64,000 nucleotides of DNA from Glycine soja (GCF_004193775.1 NC_041019.1:9410204-9474203); one strand, 5' to 3'; numbered from the stretch's first letter, positions 48,751-60,557 are shown. Translations and numbers: made by a program. The notes: generated by a model not told the origin, from the letters alone.

Positions 48751-49177
48751 TGTTGAAATTGCTACAAATTTCTAGAATATTCTTAAATATAATATGTATG
48801 AATATGGTAGAACAATCTAGAACTATAGTGTGTATGAATATGGTAGAACAATCTAGAACTATAGTGTGTATGAATATGGTAGAACAATCTAGAACTATAA
48901 TGTGTATGAATATGGTAGAACAATCTAGAACTATAAGTGTATGTATAAGATAGAAGAATCTAGAACTATCATGATACTAATCTATCATGAAAACTCTAGA
49001 AAGACCTAAAGTAATGTAGAAACATTCACCACTATGGAGAGGTTGGTGACTTGAGCCTATAAATAGGCAATTGGTATGTTGTAATTGACAATCCAAGAAA
49101 TCAATGACATAGCCTTCTTTCTAAAACAATTCTCTAAAACTATCAACTATCAACTATCATCTAATCAACTATCAACA
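48751..49177 (+). repeat. 5' LTR of the full-length copia
   Basis: 427 bp, TGTTGAAATT...ATCAACA. It contains the 36-bp tandem array (48795 onward) and a TATA-like CTATAAATAG near 49058. Confidence 0.96.
48795..48962. repeat. 36-bp tandem repeats inside copia LTR
   Basis: Units start at 48795, 48831, 48867 and 48903 (tgtatgaatatggtagaaca and so on), with a degenerate fifth at about 48938. The same array lies in the 3' LTR from about 53381. Each unit contains a ctagaac palindrome-like core (tctaga). Tandem arrays in U3 are often transcription-factor sites in plant LTRs; here that is an inference. Confidence 0.93.
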
Positions 49178-49310
49178 GTGGCATCAGAGCTACGTTCGGT
49201 CATACATTGGGCGTAGTTATCTTACCTACCTACCATTCCAAAATCCTCCCAACTACTTCAAAAATTTCCTTTGTACTACTAACCCACTCCAATAATGTTT
49301 TTTCTAGGCT

Positions 49311-52300
49311 ATGGATAACATTACTCAATCGTCAACTATTTTTGTCCCTATCTTCAATGGTGAAAATTATGATTTCTGGCGTGTTAAAATGGAAACATAT
49401 TTTTCATCTCAAGATTTATGGGACATAGTGGAAGAAGGCTTCACCATTCCCGCAAATACTTTAGCTCTTAATGCATCTCAAGAAAAAGAGTTGAAGAAAA
49501 ATAAACAGAAAAATTCAAAGGTGTTGTTCACCTTGAACCAAGCGATGACTGATCCAATTTTCCCAAGAATTATGGGAGCTAAGACTGCCAAAGAAGCGTG
49601 GAACACATTGCAGGAGGAGTTTCAAGGAAGTGTTAAGGTACGTGCTGTTAAACTTCGATCTCTAAGAAGAGATTTTGAACTATTGAAGATGAAGGAGTCT
49701 GAGACAGTTAAAGATTACTATTCTAAAGTTAAAGAAATAGTTAATCAAATGAGAGCTTTTGGGGAAGATATTCTTGACAAGAAAATTGTTGAGAAAATTC
49801 TAATTACTATGCCTCAAAAGTTTGACCCAATCGTGACAACGATTGAGGAAACCAAAGATCTGTCCATTCTATCAGAGACAGAACTTGTGGGCTCTCTTGA
49901 AGCATATGAGCAAAGACTGTATAGGCATAAAGAAGATACAATTGAAAATGCCTTCCAGTCAAAGTTTAAATTTCAGCCCCAAAACAAAGAAAATGGAGGA
50001 AAGAAAAATTATGGAGAGAAAAATTGTTGGTTCCATAATATGCCACAATGCAACCATTGCAAGAAGTTCGGACACGTAGAGAAAAATTGTCGCAACAAAA
50101 ATAGGCATCAAGCCAATATATCCAATATATGCAAAAGGCAAGGCCACGCAGAGAAAAATTGTTGGTTCCGTAATATGCCACAATGCAACCATTGCAAGAA
50201 GTTCGGACACGTAGAGAAAAATTGTCGCAACAAAAATAGGCATCAAGCCAATATCGCAGAGGAGCATGATCAAGAACAATGTACGTTCTACGCCACTCAA
50301 GACTCAATAAAAGAAAAGGGAGGAAGCTGGTACTTGGATAGTGGATGTAGCAATCACATGGCCAAGGATGAGACTATTTTCAAAAGCATTGACGAGTCGG
50401 TCAAATTCAAAGTTCAACTGGGAAATGGAAGTGTGGTTGAATCAAAAGGCAAAGGCACTGTCATGGTGGAGACAGATAAAGGTACGCGACTTATCCATGA
50501 TGTCTTACTAGTTCCCAACCTAAAAGAAAATCTTCTAAGCATTGGCCAAATGATGGAGAGAGGCTACACACTTCACTTTGAAGGAGGTGTATGCAAAATC
50601 TTAGACAACAAAAATAAAAGGTCTGAGATAGCCCAAGTAAAGATGAATAAGAGCAATAGAAGCTTCCCTCTAAATTTAAAATATGCAACAAACATTGCCA
50701 TGAAGGTACAAGTTGATGATTCATGGCTATGGCATCGAAGATTTGGCCATTTCAACACACATGCCTTGAAGTTGTTACATGAGAAGAACATGATGAGAGA
50801 TCTTCCAAGCATAAAGGAGAACAATGAAGTGTGTGAAGGATATCTCCTTGGTAAGCAACACCGATTTCCTTTCTCAACAAGTGGAGCATGGAGAGCGAAA
50901 GATCTATTAGAGCTGATACATACGGATGTTTGTGGACCAATGAGGACGCCATCACATGGGAACAACAGGTACTTCATACTCTTCATTGATGACTTCTCTA
51001 GAATGACATGGGTATATTTTCTAAAAGAAAAATCAGAAGTCCTTGGAGTATTCAAAAAGTTCAAGGCCCTTGTTGAAAATCAAAGTGGAAAACGGATAAA
51101 AGTACTAAGAAGTGATCGCGGTAAAGAGTACACCTCTCGCGAGTTTGAAAGATTTTGTGAGGATGAAGACATTGAGCGACAACTTACAGTCGCATATTCT
51201 CCTCAACAAAATGGAGTGTCCGAGAGAAAGAATCGCACAATTATGGAGATGGCTAGATCGATGCTCAAGGAGAAGGGACTACCTAACACATTCTGGGCTG
51301 AAGCAGTCTACACTGATGTTTACATACTCAACAGATGTCCAACTAAGTCTGTAAAAGACAAGACTCCAATTGAAGCTTGGAACGGGAAGAAGCCATCAGC
51401 AAAGCACCTAAGGGTCTTTGGATCTATATGCTACATTCATATTCCAGACGTGAAGAGCCACAAGCTTGAAGACAAGACTATACGAGGTATCTTCCTTGGG
51501 TATAGCAATATCTCTAAGGGCTACCGTGTCTACAACTTGCAAACTAAGAAACTCGTCATCAGCCGAGATGTTGAAGTTGATGAGTACGCTTCTTGGAATT
51601 GGGATGAAGAAAAAGTGGAGAAGAACGTTCTTATACCCGCTCAACTACCTCAAGAAGAAGCTGAGGAAGAAGACCCAGGTGAACCACCTTCACCTCCACC
51701 ACAACAACAAGATCAAGAACTATCATCACCAAAGTCTACTCCAAGACGAGTAAGATCTTTGGTGGACATATATGAAACCTGTAACTTGGCCATACTTGAA
51801 CCTGGAAGCTTTGAAGAAGCGTCAAAGAAGGAAGTATGGGTCAAGGCAATGGAAGAAGAGATACAGATGATCGAGAAAAACAACACATGGGAGTTAGTAA
51901 ATCGTCCCCATGAAAAATATATCATTGGGGTTAAGTGGGTCTATAAGACAAAGCTCAACCCTGATGGAACCATACAAAAACACAAGGCGAGGCTAGTAGC
52001 TAAGAGTTACTCACAGCAACCCGGAATTGACTATAATGAGACATTTGCACCAGTAGCTCGTCTTGATACCATAAGAGCTCTAATAGCTCTTGCGTCAGAA
52101 AAAGGATGGAGTATCCATCAACTAGATGTCAAATCCGCCTTCCTTAACAGCGTACTTGAAGAAGAGATCTATGTGGAGCAGCCACAAGGATTCGTGTCTG
52201 AAGGCAAAGAAAACAAAGTGTTAAGACTAAGAAAAGCACTCTACGGTTTGAAGCAAGCACCTCGAGCATGGTATAGAAGAATCGATCAGTATTTCATGGA

Positions 52301-53297
52301 TCGAGGATTCAGGAGGAGCAAGAGTGAGCCTACACTTTACATCAAGTCTCAAGGGCAGTACACTCTCTTACTCTCTCTATATGTAGATGATCTTATCTAC
52401 ACGGGAAACAATACTAAGATGATGATGGAGTTTAAAGAAGACATGATGAAGACCTTTGAGATGACCGACCTTGGTTTGATGAGTTACTTCCTCGGCATAG
52501 AGGTAAGTCAGAGAAATGAAGGGATATTCATCTCGCAAAAGAAATACACAGAAGGCTTACTTAAGAAATTCAAGATGTATGGTTGCAAACCTGTTTCTAC
52601 TCCACTCATAACAAATGAGAAACTACAGAAGAATGATGAAGCACCAGAAGCTTATGCATCCAAATACCGAAGTCTAATTGGAAGCCTCCTATATTTAATA
52701 GCTACACGGCCTGACATAATGTATGCTACAAGTCTTTTATCAAGATTCATGCAAAGCCCAAGTCAAATACACTTTGGAGCAGGAAAAAGAATTTTGAGGT
52801 ATCTACAAGGAACAAAAGAGTTCGGTATATGGTATACTACCGAAACCAACTCAGAATTACTTGGCTACACCGACAGTGATTGGGCAAGTTCAGCAGATGA
52901 CATGAAGAGTACCTCTGGCTATGCTTTCTCACTAGGATCGGGAATGCTCTCTTGGGCGTCGAAGAAGCAAGCTACAGTAGCACAATCAACAGCAGAAGCA
53001 GAGTACGTGGCAGCTGCTAAAGCAATGAGTCAAGCTATATGGCTTCGTAGGATACTTGAAGACATGGGAGAAAAACAAGATGAGCCTACTAAAATCAACT
53101 ACGACAACAAATCAGCAATTGCAATGGCGAAGAATCCAGTTCATCACAGCAGAACAAAACACATAGCAATCAAGTATCACTTTATCAGAGAAGCTAAAAC
53201 AACTAAAGAGATCAAACTCGACTACTGCAGAATAGAAGATCAAATTGCAGACATATTCACAAAGGCTTTGCCGAGACCAAGATTTGAAGAATTATGA
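49311..53297 (+). CDS. Copia gag-pol polyprotein, open over 1328 codons
   Basis: A single open frame in normal Ty1/copia order. Gag (GENYDFWRVKMETYF, about residues 18-32) is followed by duplicated CCHC knuckles CNHCKKFGHVEKNC (about 247 and 292). The protease DSGCSNHM is at about 342 and the pre-integrase HRRFGH at about 474. Integrase has catalytic D in HTDVCGP (about 537), D in RSDRGKEY (about 600) and E in NGVSERKN (about 637). Reverse transcriptase has YVDD (about 1023), and RNase H has DSDWASS (about 1187), ending IADIFTKALP near 1316. The first ATG of the domain-bearing frame (MDNITQSS) is the natural start, 134 bp after the 5' LTR. Two oddities: the integrase zinc motif reads CEGY, where CxxC is usual, so one Zn ligand is Tyr; and 135 bp of the knuckle region are duplicated. 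It may be expressed, but replication competence is doubtful. Confidence 0.95.
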   Translation: MDNITQSSTIFVPIFNGENYDFWRVKMETYFSSQDLWDIVEEGFTIPANTLALNASQEKELKKNKQKNSKVLFTLNQAMTDPIFPRIMGAKTAKEAWNTLQEEFQGSVKVRAVKLRSLRRDFELLKMKESETVKDYYSKVKEIVNQMRAFGEDILDKKIVEKILITMPQKFDPIVTTIEETKDLSILSETELVGSLEAYEQRLYRHKEDTIENAFQSKFKFQPQNKENGGKKNYGEKNCWFHNMPQCNHCKKFGHVEKNCRNKNRHQANISNICKRQGHAEKNCWFRNMPQCNHCKKFGHVEKNCRNKNRHQANIAEEHDQEQCTFYATQDSIKEKGGSWYLDSGCSNHMAKDETIFKSIDESVKFKVQLGNGSVVESKGKGTVMVETDKGTRLIHDVLLVPNLKENLLSIGQMMERGYTLHFEGGVCKILDNKNKRSEIAQVKMNKSNRSFPLNLKYATNIAMKVQVDDSWLWHRRFGHFNTHALKLLHEKNMMRDLPSIKENNEVCEGYLLGKQHRFPFSTSGAWRAKDLLELIHTDVCGPMRTPSHGNNRYFILFIDDFSRMTWVYFLKEKSEVLGVFKKFKALVENQSGKRIKVLRSDRGKEYTSREFERFCEDEDIERQLTVAYSPQQNGVSERKNRTIMEMARSMLKEKGLPNTFWAEAVYTDVYILNRCPTKSVKDKTPIEAWNGKKPSAKHLRVFGSICYIHIPDVKSHKLEDKTIRGIFLGYSNISKGYRVYNLQTKKLVISRDVEVDEYASWNWDEEKVEKNVLIPAQLPQEEAEEEDPGEPPSPPPQQQDQELSSPKSTPRRVRSLVDIYETCNLAILEPGSFEEASKKEVWVKAMEEEIQMIEKNNTWELVNRPHEKYIIGVKWVYKTKLNPDGTIQKHKARLVAKSYSQQPGIDYNETFAPVARLDTIRALIALASEKGWSIHQLDVKSAFLNSVLEEEIYVEQPQGFVSEGKENKVLRLRKALYGLKQAPRAWYRRIDQYFMDRGFRRSKSEPTLYIKSQGQYTLLLSLYVDDLIYTGNNTKMMMEFKEDMMKTFEMTDLGLMSYFLGIEVSQRNEGIFISQKKYTEGLLKKFKMYGCKPVSTPLITNEKLQKNDEAPEAYASKYRSLIGSLLYLIATRPDIMYATSLLSRFMQSPSQIHFGAGKRILRYLQGTKEFGIWYTTETNSELLGYTDSDWASSADDMKSTSGYAFSLGSGMLSWASKKQATVAQSTAEAEYVAAAKAMSQAIWLRRILEDMGEKQDEPTKINYDNKSAIAMAKNPVHHSRTKHIAIKYHFIREAKTTKEIKLDYCRIEDQIADIFTKALPRPRFEEL
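50027..50260 (+). repeat. In-frame 135-bp duplication of the gag zinc-knuckle region
   Basis: The stretch beginning ttggttcc at 50027 recurs at 50162 (offset 135 bp, 45 codons) with almost no change for about 95 bp. It doubles the CNHCKKFGHVEKNC knuckle and its NKNRHQANI tail. Confidence 0.92.
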
Positions 53298-53336
53298 GCT
53301 ATGCTCGGAGTCACAGAAATTTGCATCAAGGAGGAG

Positions 53337-53763
53337 TGTTGAAATTACTACAAATTTCTAGAATATTCTTAAATATAATATGTATGAATATGGTAGAACA
53401 ATCTAGAACTATAGTGTGTATGAATATGGTAGAACAATCTAGAACTATAGTGTGTATGAATATGGTAGAACAATCTAGAACTATAATGTGTATGAATATG
53501 GTAGAACAATCTAGAACTATAAGTGTATGTATAAGATAGAAGAATCTAGAACTATCATGATACTAATATATCATAAAAACTCTAGAAAGACCTAAAGTAA
53601 TGTAGAAACATTCACCACTATTGAGAGGTTGGTGACTTGAGCCTATAAATAGGCAATTGGTATGTTGTAATTGACAATCCAAGAAATCAATGACATAGCC
53701 TTCTTTCTAAAAAAATTCTCTAAAACTATCAACTATCAACTATAATCTAATCAACTATCAACA
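53337..53763 (+). repeat. 3' LTR of the full-length copia
   Basis: 427 bp, about six substitutions from the 5' LTR. Confidence 0.96.
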
Positions 53764-54114
53764 CCACTACTTAAAGATCTACCAAATTTGTCGTCCCTCT
53801 GTCTCCTCAAGTTTTCATACATTGGTGAAATTTTGCAGTTCCCAAACAGGGGATTTCAAAACCTAAAGCAAATACTACTGAATCGCTTGATTATTTTGAA
53901 ATCCATCGTAATTGAAGATGGAGCATTGCCTTCTCTCGAAAAGTTAAAGTTAGTTGATATTCCCCGACTGAAGAAGGTGCCTTCCGGTCTCAGCAAGTTA
54001 CCAAAGCTTGAGGTTTTCCATGTTATTGATATGTCAGATGAATTTAATGAAAACTTTCATCTCAACAGAGGACAACATCAATGGAGAATAGGTGTGCTTT
54101 TATTCTTATGCTGA
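53764..54114 (+). pseudogene. 3' remainder of NB-LRR 2 after the copia insertion
   Basis: Resumes at the duplicated CCACT and reads ILQFPNRGFQNLKQILLNRL then IEDGALPSLEKLKLVDIPRL, matching the last LRRs of the gene at 39373, to a stop at 54112-54114. The terminal residues differ from NB-LRR 1 because the last exon bases have diverged (GQHQWRIGVLLFLC against GQRQWIIE). Confidence 0.93.
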
Positions 54115-54945
54115 ATATAAATGTTATTGCTATTGTCAACTGTTTGGCCTTCAAAATATAAGTTTTATTTGATTCCTAAAGTAATTTGGAGTGTATGCAT
54201 TTTTTTTGTTGTTGATTCTGCGTGTTCCTTTTCATCATTATTCATCATATATGTGTTTTTGAATTGGTAGGCCATGGGATTTTAGTGTCATGGACTTCTA
54301 ATTCTCCATGTGGACTTTCACAACAATGGCACTGAATCATCATGAAACCTGCCTTGGAATTCAGCATTGCTCCTTCAAGTCCCCAAATAAACAGAATATG
54401 TGGTATGGACCTATCTTAATTTCATTAGCAAAGTGATATAAAACTTCTGAGTAAAGGGGAGTGATTTAAGACATTTAGGTTTTTGATTCAGTTCCTTCTT
54501 TAGATGTATCATGGTTGTACCATGTTATAAGAATTTCTCTTTCACGGATTGTAAGACCTTTTTGGCTTTTTCATTGTAATCTCTGTTTTCTATATCTGAA
54601 TAAGGGGAAAAATAATCAATCATTCAGCTGATATAGTACTTGAAAAAAAATTAACAATGTGATATTTTCCTAATGCGACTATATGATATAGATACTGTTT
54701 CAAATTTCAGGATCTTGATCATTTTATTTTGTAAAGTTGCCTTTTCTCAAATTCTAAAATGAATAATGCTCTCTGGTCTTTTAACTATCCTTTAATGATC
54801 AATGACTCATACTGCAAATGCTTTTACCAATTGTCAATTATCATTACTTTTTTATTGTTTTTTTTCCTAAGTAAAACCTCTTTTAAAAGTGTAACCAGTA
54901 ATCAGCTAAGTTGAAGAGAATTACAAACCTTTTAGTTTAGAGTCT
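54115..54945. repeat. 3' flank of NB-LRR 2
   Basis: Pairs with 42066-42900 and 26160-26620. No gene. Confidence 0.8.
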
Positions 54946-57262
54946 CATGGATACAATTTTGTTCCATTCTTTTAAACACGACAAAAAAAGGACCACATTG
55001 AATTTTCAAACTTAATTTCATTTAGTTTACGACCACTATTTTTCTGTGGGAAAACAATAAATCGAGTGTTGACTCATTTTTCTGTAAAAAAATCATATTA
55101 AATTATAGGATCTAACTACGATAAATTATCACAAGGTGAAGCACTCCTCCCAATCTGTAATAGCGAATTACTCTTTTTTTTAACATATAGAAGTAGGTTA
55201 TTCACTTTTTTTTAAGATCATTCTCTCTCCACTCCAACCTCTCACATTTTCCTTCCTTTCGCATGCTGGAAAAACTAAAAATCCTATTCTGGTAAACATT
55301 AGACTTGGGTAAATAAGTAGATAAGTTCAACTTGTTAAAGACTTGTTTGTACTGACTTATATTTTTCCTCTAGTTAAATGTATTGACACACAAAGATAAA
55401 AAATAAAAATATGAAAAAAATATAAAATTATTGTTTTACGGTAGAATATTTTTAGGGCATGTTAAAATAGAATTTGAGAAAACAAATATAAAAAAAATAA
55501 AATTGTCAGTAAAACAAATTTCCACAGATGGTGAAAAGTGATTCTGAAAAGAAAAAATGAAACTTGAAATGAAAGCATTATTTTGGAGCTTCAATTATCA
55601 GGAAAATTGTAGGGTAAAGTACAAGAAAATTTTGATTTTTGTAACTGTATACCCTTTCATGCATGCTGCTGAACAAATTCTAAGAGTTAAAAACTAACAA
55701 GTGCAAACATTAATTATTTAAATAGGTATAGTTGGTTATATATACATTCATTATCACCTCAAAATAAAATTTGTACAAATCAATGGCCATAAATATGATT
55801 GTAATTAAAAATACATATATGGTGACACATAATAATAAAAGATGAGGCTAGGTATTGTACATAAGTATGACATGACGTTCATCTCATCAATTTTGACGCA
55901 AAATTCTTAAGATTAAAATAGAAAATATTGAATATGCATGCATCAGTAAATTAGAAATTCTATACAAGTTAACTAACACATAGTAAATGAAAAAAAAAAC
56001 TTTGCATAAGAAAAACCTAATTAATTACAAATACTAAAATATTATGTATTTTATCAAACAATTGTATTAAAGGATAAACTTGGAAAGGAAAAAAACTTTT
56101 TCTCACTCCGCCTTTGTTACTGTCAGTTTTCCCTTTATTTTGTCTCTCTTTTTCTTTCACACCATTGTTGACATTTCCCACCCCCCACTATTGTCACATT
56201 TCCTACCCCTTTTCACTAACACCTAATTAATCACAAATTCTTAGATATGATAGTTTTAATTATACAAGTGAGGCGGAAGGATAAATTTGGAAAATAAAAA
56301 AAATCATTTCTCACCTTTTCTCAACAACGTTCTTGTCATATTGTCCATATGCTCAAATGTTAACCTACCTTTTTTCCCATCACTACACTATCCCTATTCC
56401 TCTCATTCTTTCTCACCCTTTCAATCTTCTGTCTCTTCTGCTCTATCTCACACCTTTTTCCTTGTTACTATCTACCCTATTTTTCTCCATCCCCTCTTTT
56501 ACCATCTCATTGAATAATTGGTCAACTTTACCACTCCTTCTCCCTCGCTTGTAAAAAGATTTCATCACTCTTTTAAAAAAATCCTTTGGGTATAATAGGC
56601 AATTTAAGCCAAAAAAGTAAATGAAGAAGCTGAGGTGCAAAATGGAGAAAATGGTGATGAATAGACTTGTGATCCAACGATTTGGTGTTTGTTCAATAAA
56701 CACAATTAGGGATGTTCAAAAAACTGGTTTGAATTGAACAGAATTGTAATCGAACTTAAATCGAATTGGTTTTTTCCTCGAACTAATTCAAGAAAAAATG
56801 AGTGCACCATTTTATAAAACTAATTTGGTTAACCGGATTGTTTCAACAAAATCAGTTTGAAAAATAGTTCAAAAATCAGTTCGAAATTGATCTGACTCTT
56901 AGAACTAGTTTAAATTGGTTAAAAATTAGTTCAGTTTAGAACCAATTTTTTAAAACCAGTTCGATTTTGAATTAGTTTCTAAATTAGTTTGACTATTTAG
57001 ATATAAAACTAAATCGGTTAAAACAATTCGAAACCAATTTGGTTCAATTTTCTTACCGAACTAGTTTTTGCACCCCCAAACGCAATCATGACCTGATGAA
57101 GATTGTGGGGTGTGAGGAATAAGGAGGGTTGTTTGGTTTGCATGATTTGAATTTAATGGGTGGTAAAGGGTTTGTCTGAAGGGTAAAGGAGATGGTAGGA
57201 TAGATGAATAATAGTCATGAGATATGGATAGAGAGGGGAAACCGTAGGCTCGAGAGAAGAAG
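54946..57262. repeat. Segmental duplication copy, right (partner of 1-2353)
   Basis: Collinear with the window start and directly continuous with the NB-LRR 2 3' flank, which ties the block to the resistance-gene unit. It includes the degenerate repeat at 56705-57075. No gene. Confidence 0.87.
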
Positions 57263-57630
57263 AAATGAGTGAATAGGCAAATTAGTCCCTGAGATTGTAC
57301 CCATTTTGTATATTAGTCCTTAACTTAATGTTAAATTCAAAATAGTCCCTATCTTTGCATCAGTGTTGCAAAATAGTCCTTCCATTAAATTTTAAAGTAA
57401 CACCGTTAGTGAGGTCAATTTTAGTGCCACGTGAACTATCCAACGTGGCACTAAAGGATGATGCGGCATGACACATGGACATGCCTCCTAAAACATGACA
57501 CGTCATTTGATGATAACAAAACGAGTAAATAGACAATTTAGTCCATGACTTTGTACCCTTATTGCATATTAGTCCCTAACTTAATGAAAAATTCAAAATA
57601 GTCCCTATCTTTTGCATAAGTATTACAAAA
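57263..57630. repeat. Interspersed repeat, two tandem copies of an 'attagtccct' unit
   Basis: 57273-57400 and 57525-57625 are similar (gcaaattagtccctgagatt and agacaatttagtccatgact, each followed by an aaaatagtccctatctt phrase), about 250 bp apart. It lies exactly between the duplicated 3' flank and the start of unit III and is absent from units I and II. No termini were resolved. Confidence 0.6.
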
Positions 57631-58260
57631 TGTTAGTTTGTTTGTTTCATTATAAATGTCAGATGGAGGAACTCACCTACAACTTCTCCCCTCTATTCTT
57701 CCTTCACCATTCTCTAACCAAACACAAGATGGAAGAAACACATTAGTAAAAAAAAATACAAGACGTTGAAATCATGTTATGGCTATGTAGTTTTTGTGTG
57801 GCCATTAATTAAACTAGATATTGATCCATGCATTTCATGTGTAAAAAAAATCATACTTGATAGGGTCAGGAAATATTACGTTGAACTATATTTTAAAAAA
57901 TTGTTGAATTGATATATTTTAAAATTGTGAAATACTTGTTGAAATAGGAAATAATGATATTATCTGTGATGGGTTCTCAACTGCAAATATGATAGGGTCT
58001 CGAAATTTTAACCCTATTTACGAAGGAATTCTTGAGTTAGAATAAAAAGTTGTAGCCATAAAGGTCATAAACCTTTGAAGAAAAAGAGATTATAGAGTTT
58101 CATTGTTGAATGCAAGAACCTTAAAAATATTAAACACATACGGTTGGTATATTACTCCAATTTTGATTTGCAACCTCAAAAGGGGCCAGAACATAAAAGA
58201 ACAACTTGGTAGCAATTCAATTTTCAAACTAAATATGCTGAAACAACCTATCACCTGTAC
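57631..58260. repeat. Unit III, 5' part
   Basis: Nearly identical to 28922-29549. Confidence 0.88.
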
Positions 58261-60557
58261 TATAACATTCCAATTTTTTTCATAAAATAAATTAAAAATA
58301 ATTTTATTTAAAACAAATAGAATTTTAAGAAAATAATGAGCTTTTTGTAATTGAATAAATAAGAGTAATAGTTTTAAGGTAAATAAAATAAATATATGCT
58401 TAGAAAACAAAATATTTTTTATTCATTTGACAGGAAGTAAAATAGATTTTTTTATATTAAATGATAAAATAAAGAAAAATAGAGTAAATAATAGGCCTAG
58501 ATCGAGTACCCTAAATATAAATGGAGACGTAGTAGGTCACTTTTTAGATTTACCACACGTTCCTACGCTTTCTCTTCCTCTCAAATCCATTTTTCCTATT
58601 TCCTTTCCTAAAATCCTCTTTTTTTTCCGCATACACTCAAACTTGTCTCAGTAAAACGACGATTCCGCACTTGTCAATCGTTGGATCATCGTGAAATTTG
58701 AACACAAGGTTCAAAACTTATTTTTGCACACACCCACCATTGAACTTTTCGAGATAGTGTCTGTGATGGAAGAAATGTCCCTCACGTTGAACTTTCTTTT
58801 TTCTCGCATACACCCAAACTTGTCCCAATAAAACTATGATCCTATATTCGTTAACCGTTGGATCATCGTGATATTTGGACACCACCTTAGGAACTCATTT
58901 TGCACATTCTCATCATCAAGATTGGTGAAATAATGTTTTTTCAGAGAGAAATTAGTCTTGCACATTGACAATGAAATAGAGGCCAAAATATCTTTAATTT
59001 CCTCCTCTGTAACGCTTAAAAATTATAGTAGAACAATCAAAGAAAAAACTTGAGGAATCTTAGACAACCGCTAGAGATGCTGCTATTGCTGCTGGACTAG
59101 ACACGTGAGCCATCTTAGAGGTAAATGATGAGTTTATCGCAATTGGGGTTAGAATGAATATGTGTAGGGATGCTTAGGGAATCAAATCGGAGTTTATTTT
59201 GGAATGTTTATTGTACTGAAATTCTTCCTATATGATTATGTAAAATTGTGTTGAGGGGTTTTACTCTCCATGTTGTGAGAAACATTTTTGTATAATTTGT
59301 TTGTATTTTAGACAAGAATTACTAGATTGGTGTGATAAATTATTATAATAAGATTATAACATTATTGTTGAGATTGAGCATATGTGCAAAGTTGAATATG
59401 TGTTAATTTTTAAAATACATGTAAACATGTGATGGTAGATTGTGACGTTGTGGTATGTTAAAATTGTGGACATGAAATTTGATTGTGAATAAGTATTTGG
59501 TTAATAGTTGATGTGACAATACTTGTGTTGTGAATTATACAATAACCCGACTGGTGTTTACCTTGGGAAAAGTGTTTATGCACTATGTTAAAGGGAAAGT
59601 GTAGGATTCCTAGTTAGGAACCTAAATAATAGCACTATGTGTTAAACGTGTTTGAAACACGAGTGTGAGGTTGTGGATATTGTATAATTCATGAGCAGTG
59701 TTTGCGTGCAAAAATTATTTTAGGGGTTGAACTTGAATCAGGAAGGTGAGACCCTAACGGATTCTTCGGAGTCTAGACCTTGGGGTAAAGACACTCAGTT
59801 TGAATACTCCTTTAAGCCTATGATGATCCCGTATGGTTGGAGCATTCTCGCAAAAAATAGTGATTTTAACTAATCACCTTATGATTTTACTCAGTGAAAG
59901 TGACCTAACATACCCATTGTGTGGTGTGTCTTGTTATGTACTCCTAAGCGCTCCAGTGTGATTTTTCACCGACATAGTACCACATTGCATATAAGCTTGA
60001 GTCTTGGTATAATTGTTGCATAGCGCTTACTAATTGTTTATTATGAAATTGATGAGTATTATTACATCTTAACCCGAGTGTGTGATTCATGTGTAATGTG
60101 ATTGATGATTGAAAAATAAATTTTAAATGACAAAGTGGTGAAGTGACGTGAATTGTATTAAGTTGAGTTATGTTATAAATACTTCTATAATTTATATTGA
60201 TCATGTCTTTGTTTATTTGTATTTTTTTAGAAATGTGATAACTCACTCCCTGTGTGCACATGACTTTAAAGAACTTCGTGCTAGAGGACGCTGAGACACA
60301 ATGCTCTGGTAGGATGTGACATTGAGGATGAATTTTATTTTAATTGCATAATGTTATTTTATTTTAGTTTGCCTTAGTGATTTAACAAAATTTCTTTTGT
60401 AAACTATGATAGTCTTGTTCTGAGCCGGATATGCTTTTAATAAGTTTTATTTAATAATAATGAAGTGAATGTGAATCTTTTACCCTTGTGAATTTATTAT
60501 TCTGTATTTTTATATATTTTATTTATTTATATGTATCTCAAAGTAAATGGTATCACA
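58261..60557 (+). mobile_element. Solo LTR, 2.3 kb, gypsy-like, unit III
   Basis: Same element at the same site as 29550-31861 (TATAACATTCC...GGTATCACA), so it inserted before units I and III separated. Small indels only. The internal 177-bp duplicated module is also present (about 58630 and 58806). The open frames in it are not genes. Confidence 0.85.

Larger units (their letters stand above)
48751..53763 (+). mobile_element. Full-length Ty1/copia retrotransposon in the NB-LRR 2 LRR region
   Basis: 5013 bp with 427-bp LTRs (48751-49177 and 53337-53763) and the exact target duplication CCACT (48746-48750 and 53764-53768). NB-LRR 1 has the single CCACT at the equivalent LRR codon (about 41730). 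The primer-binding site is TGGCATCAGAGC from 49179, a one-base variant of the initiator tRNA-Met site. The purine tract AAGGAGGAG precedes the 3' LTR. The LTRs differ at about six positions by eye. It encodes one long gag-pol frame. Confidence 0.97.

Noticed and set aside
48735..48953. Open frame with a 12-residue repeat (MNMVEQSRTIVC)
   Set aside because: It is the translation of the 36-bp LTR tandem array and appears identically in both LTRs (also 53294-53539). It is not a repeat protein.
48795..48962. 36-bp repeats resembling a CRISPR array
   Set aside because: The units are contiguous without spacers and lie in a plant LTR; CRISPR arrays are prokaryotic.
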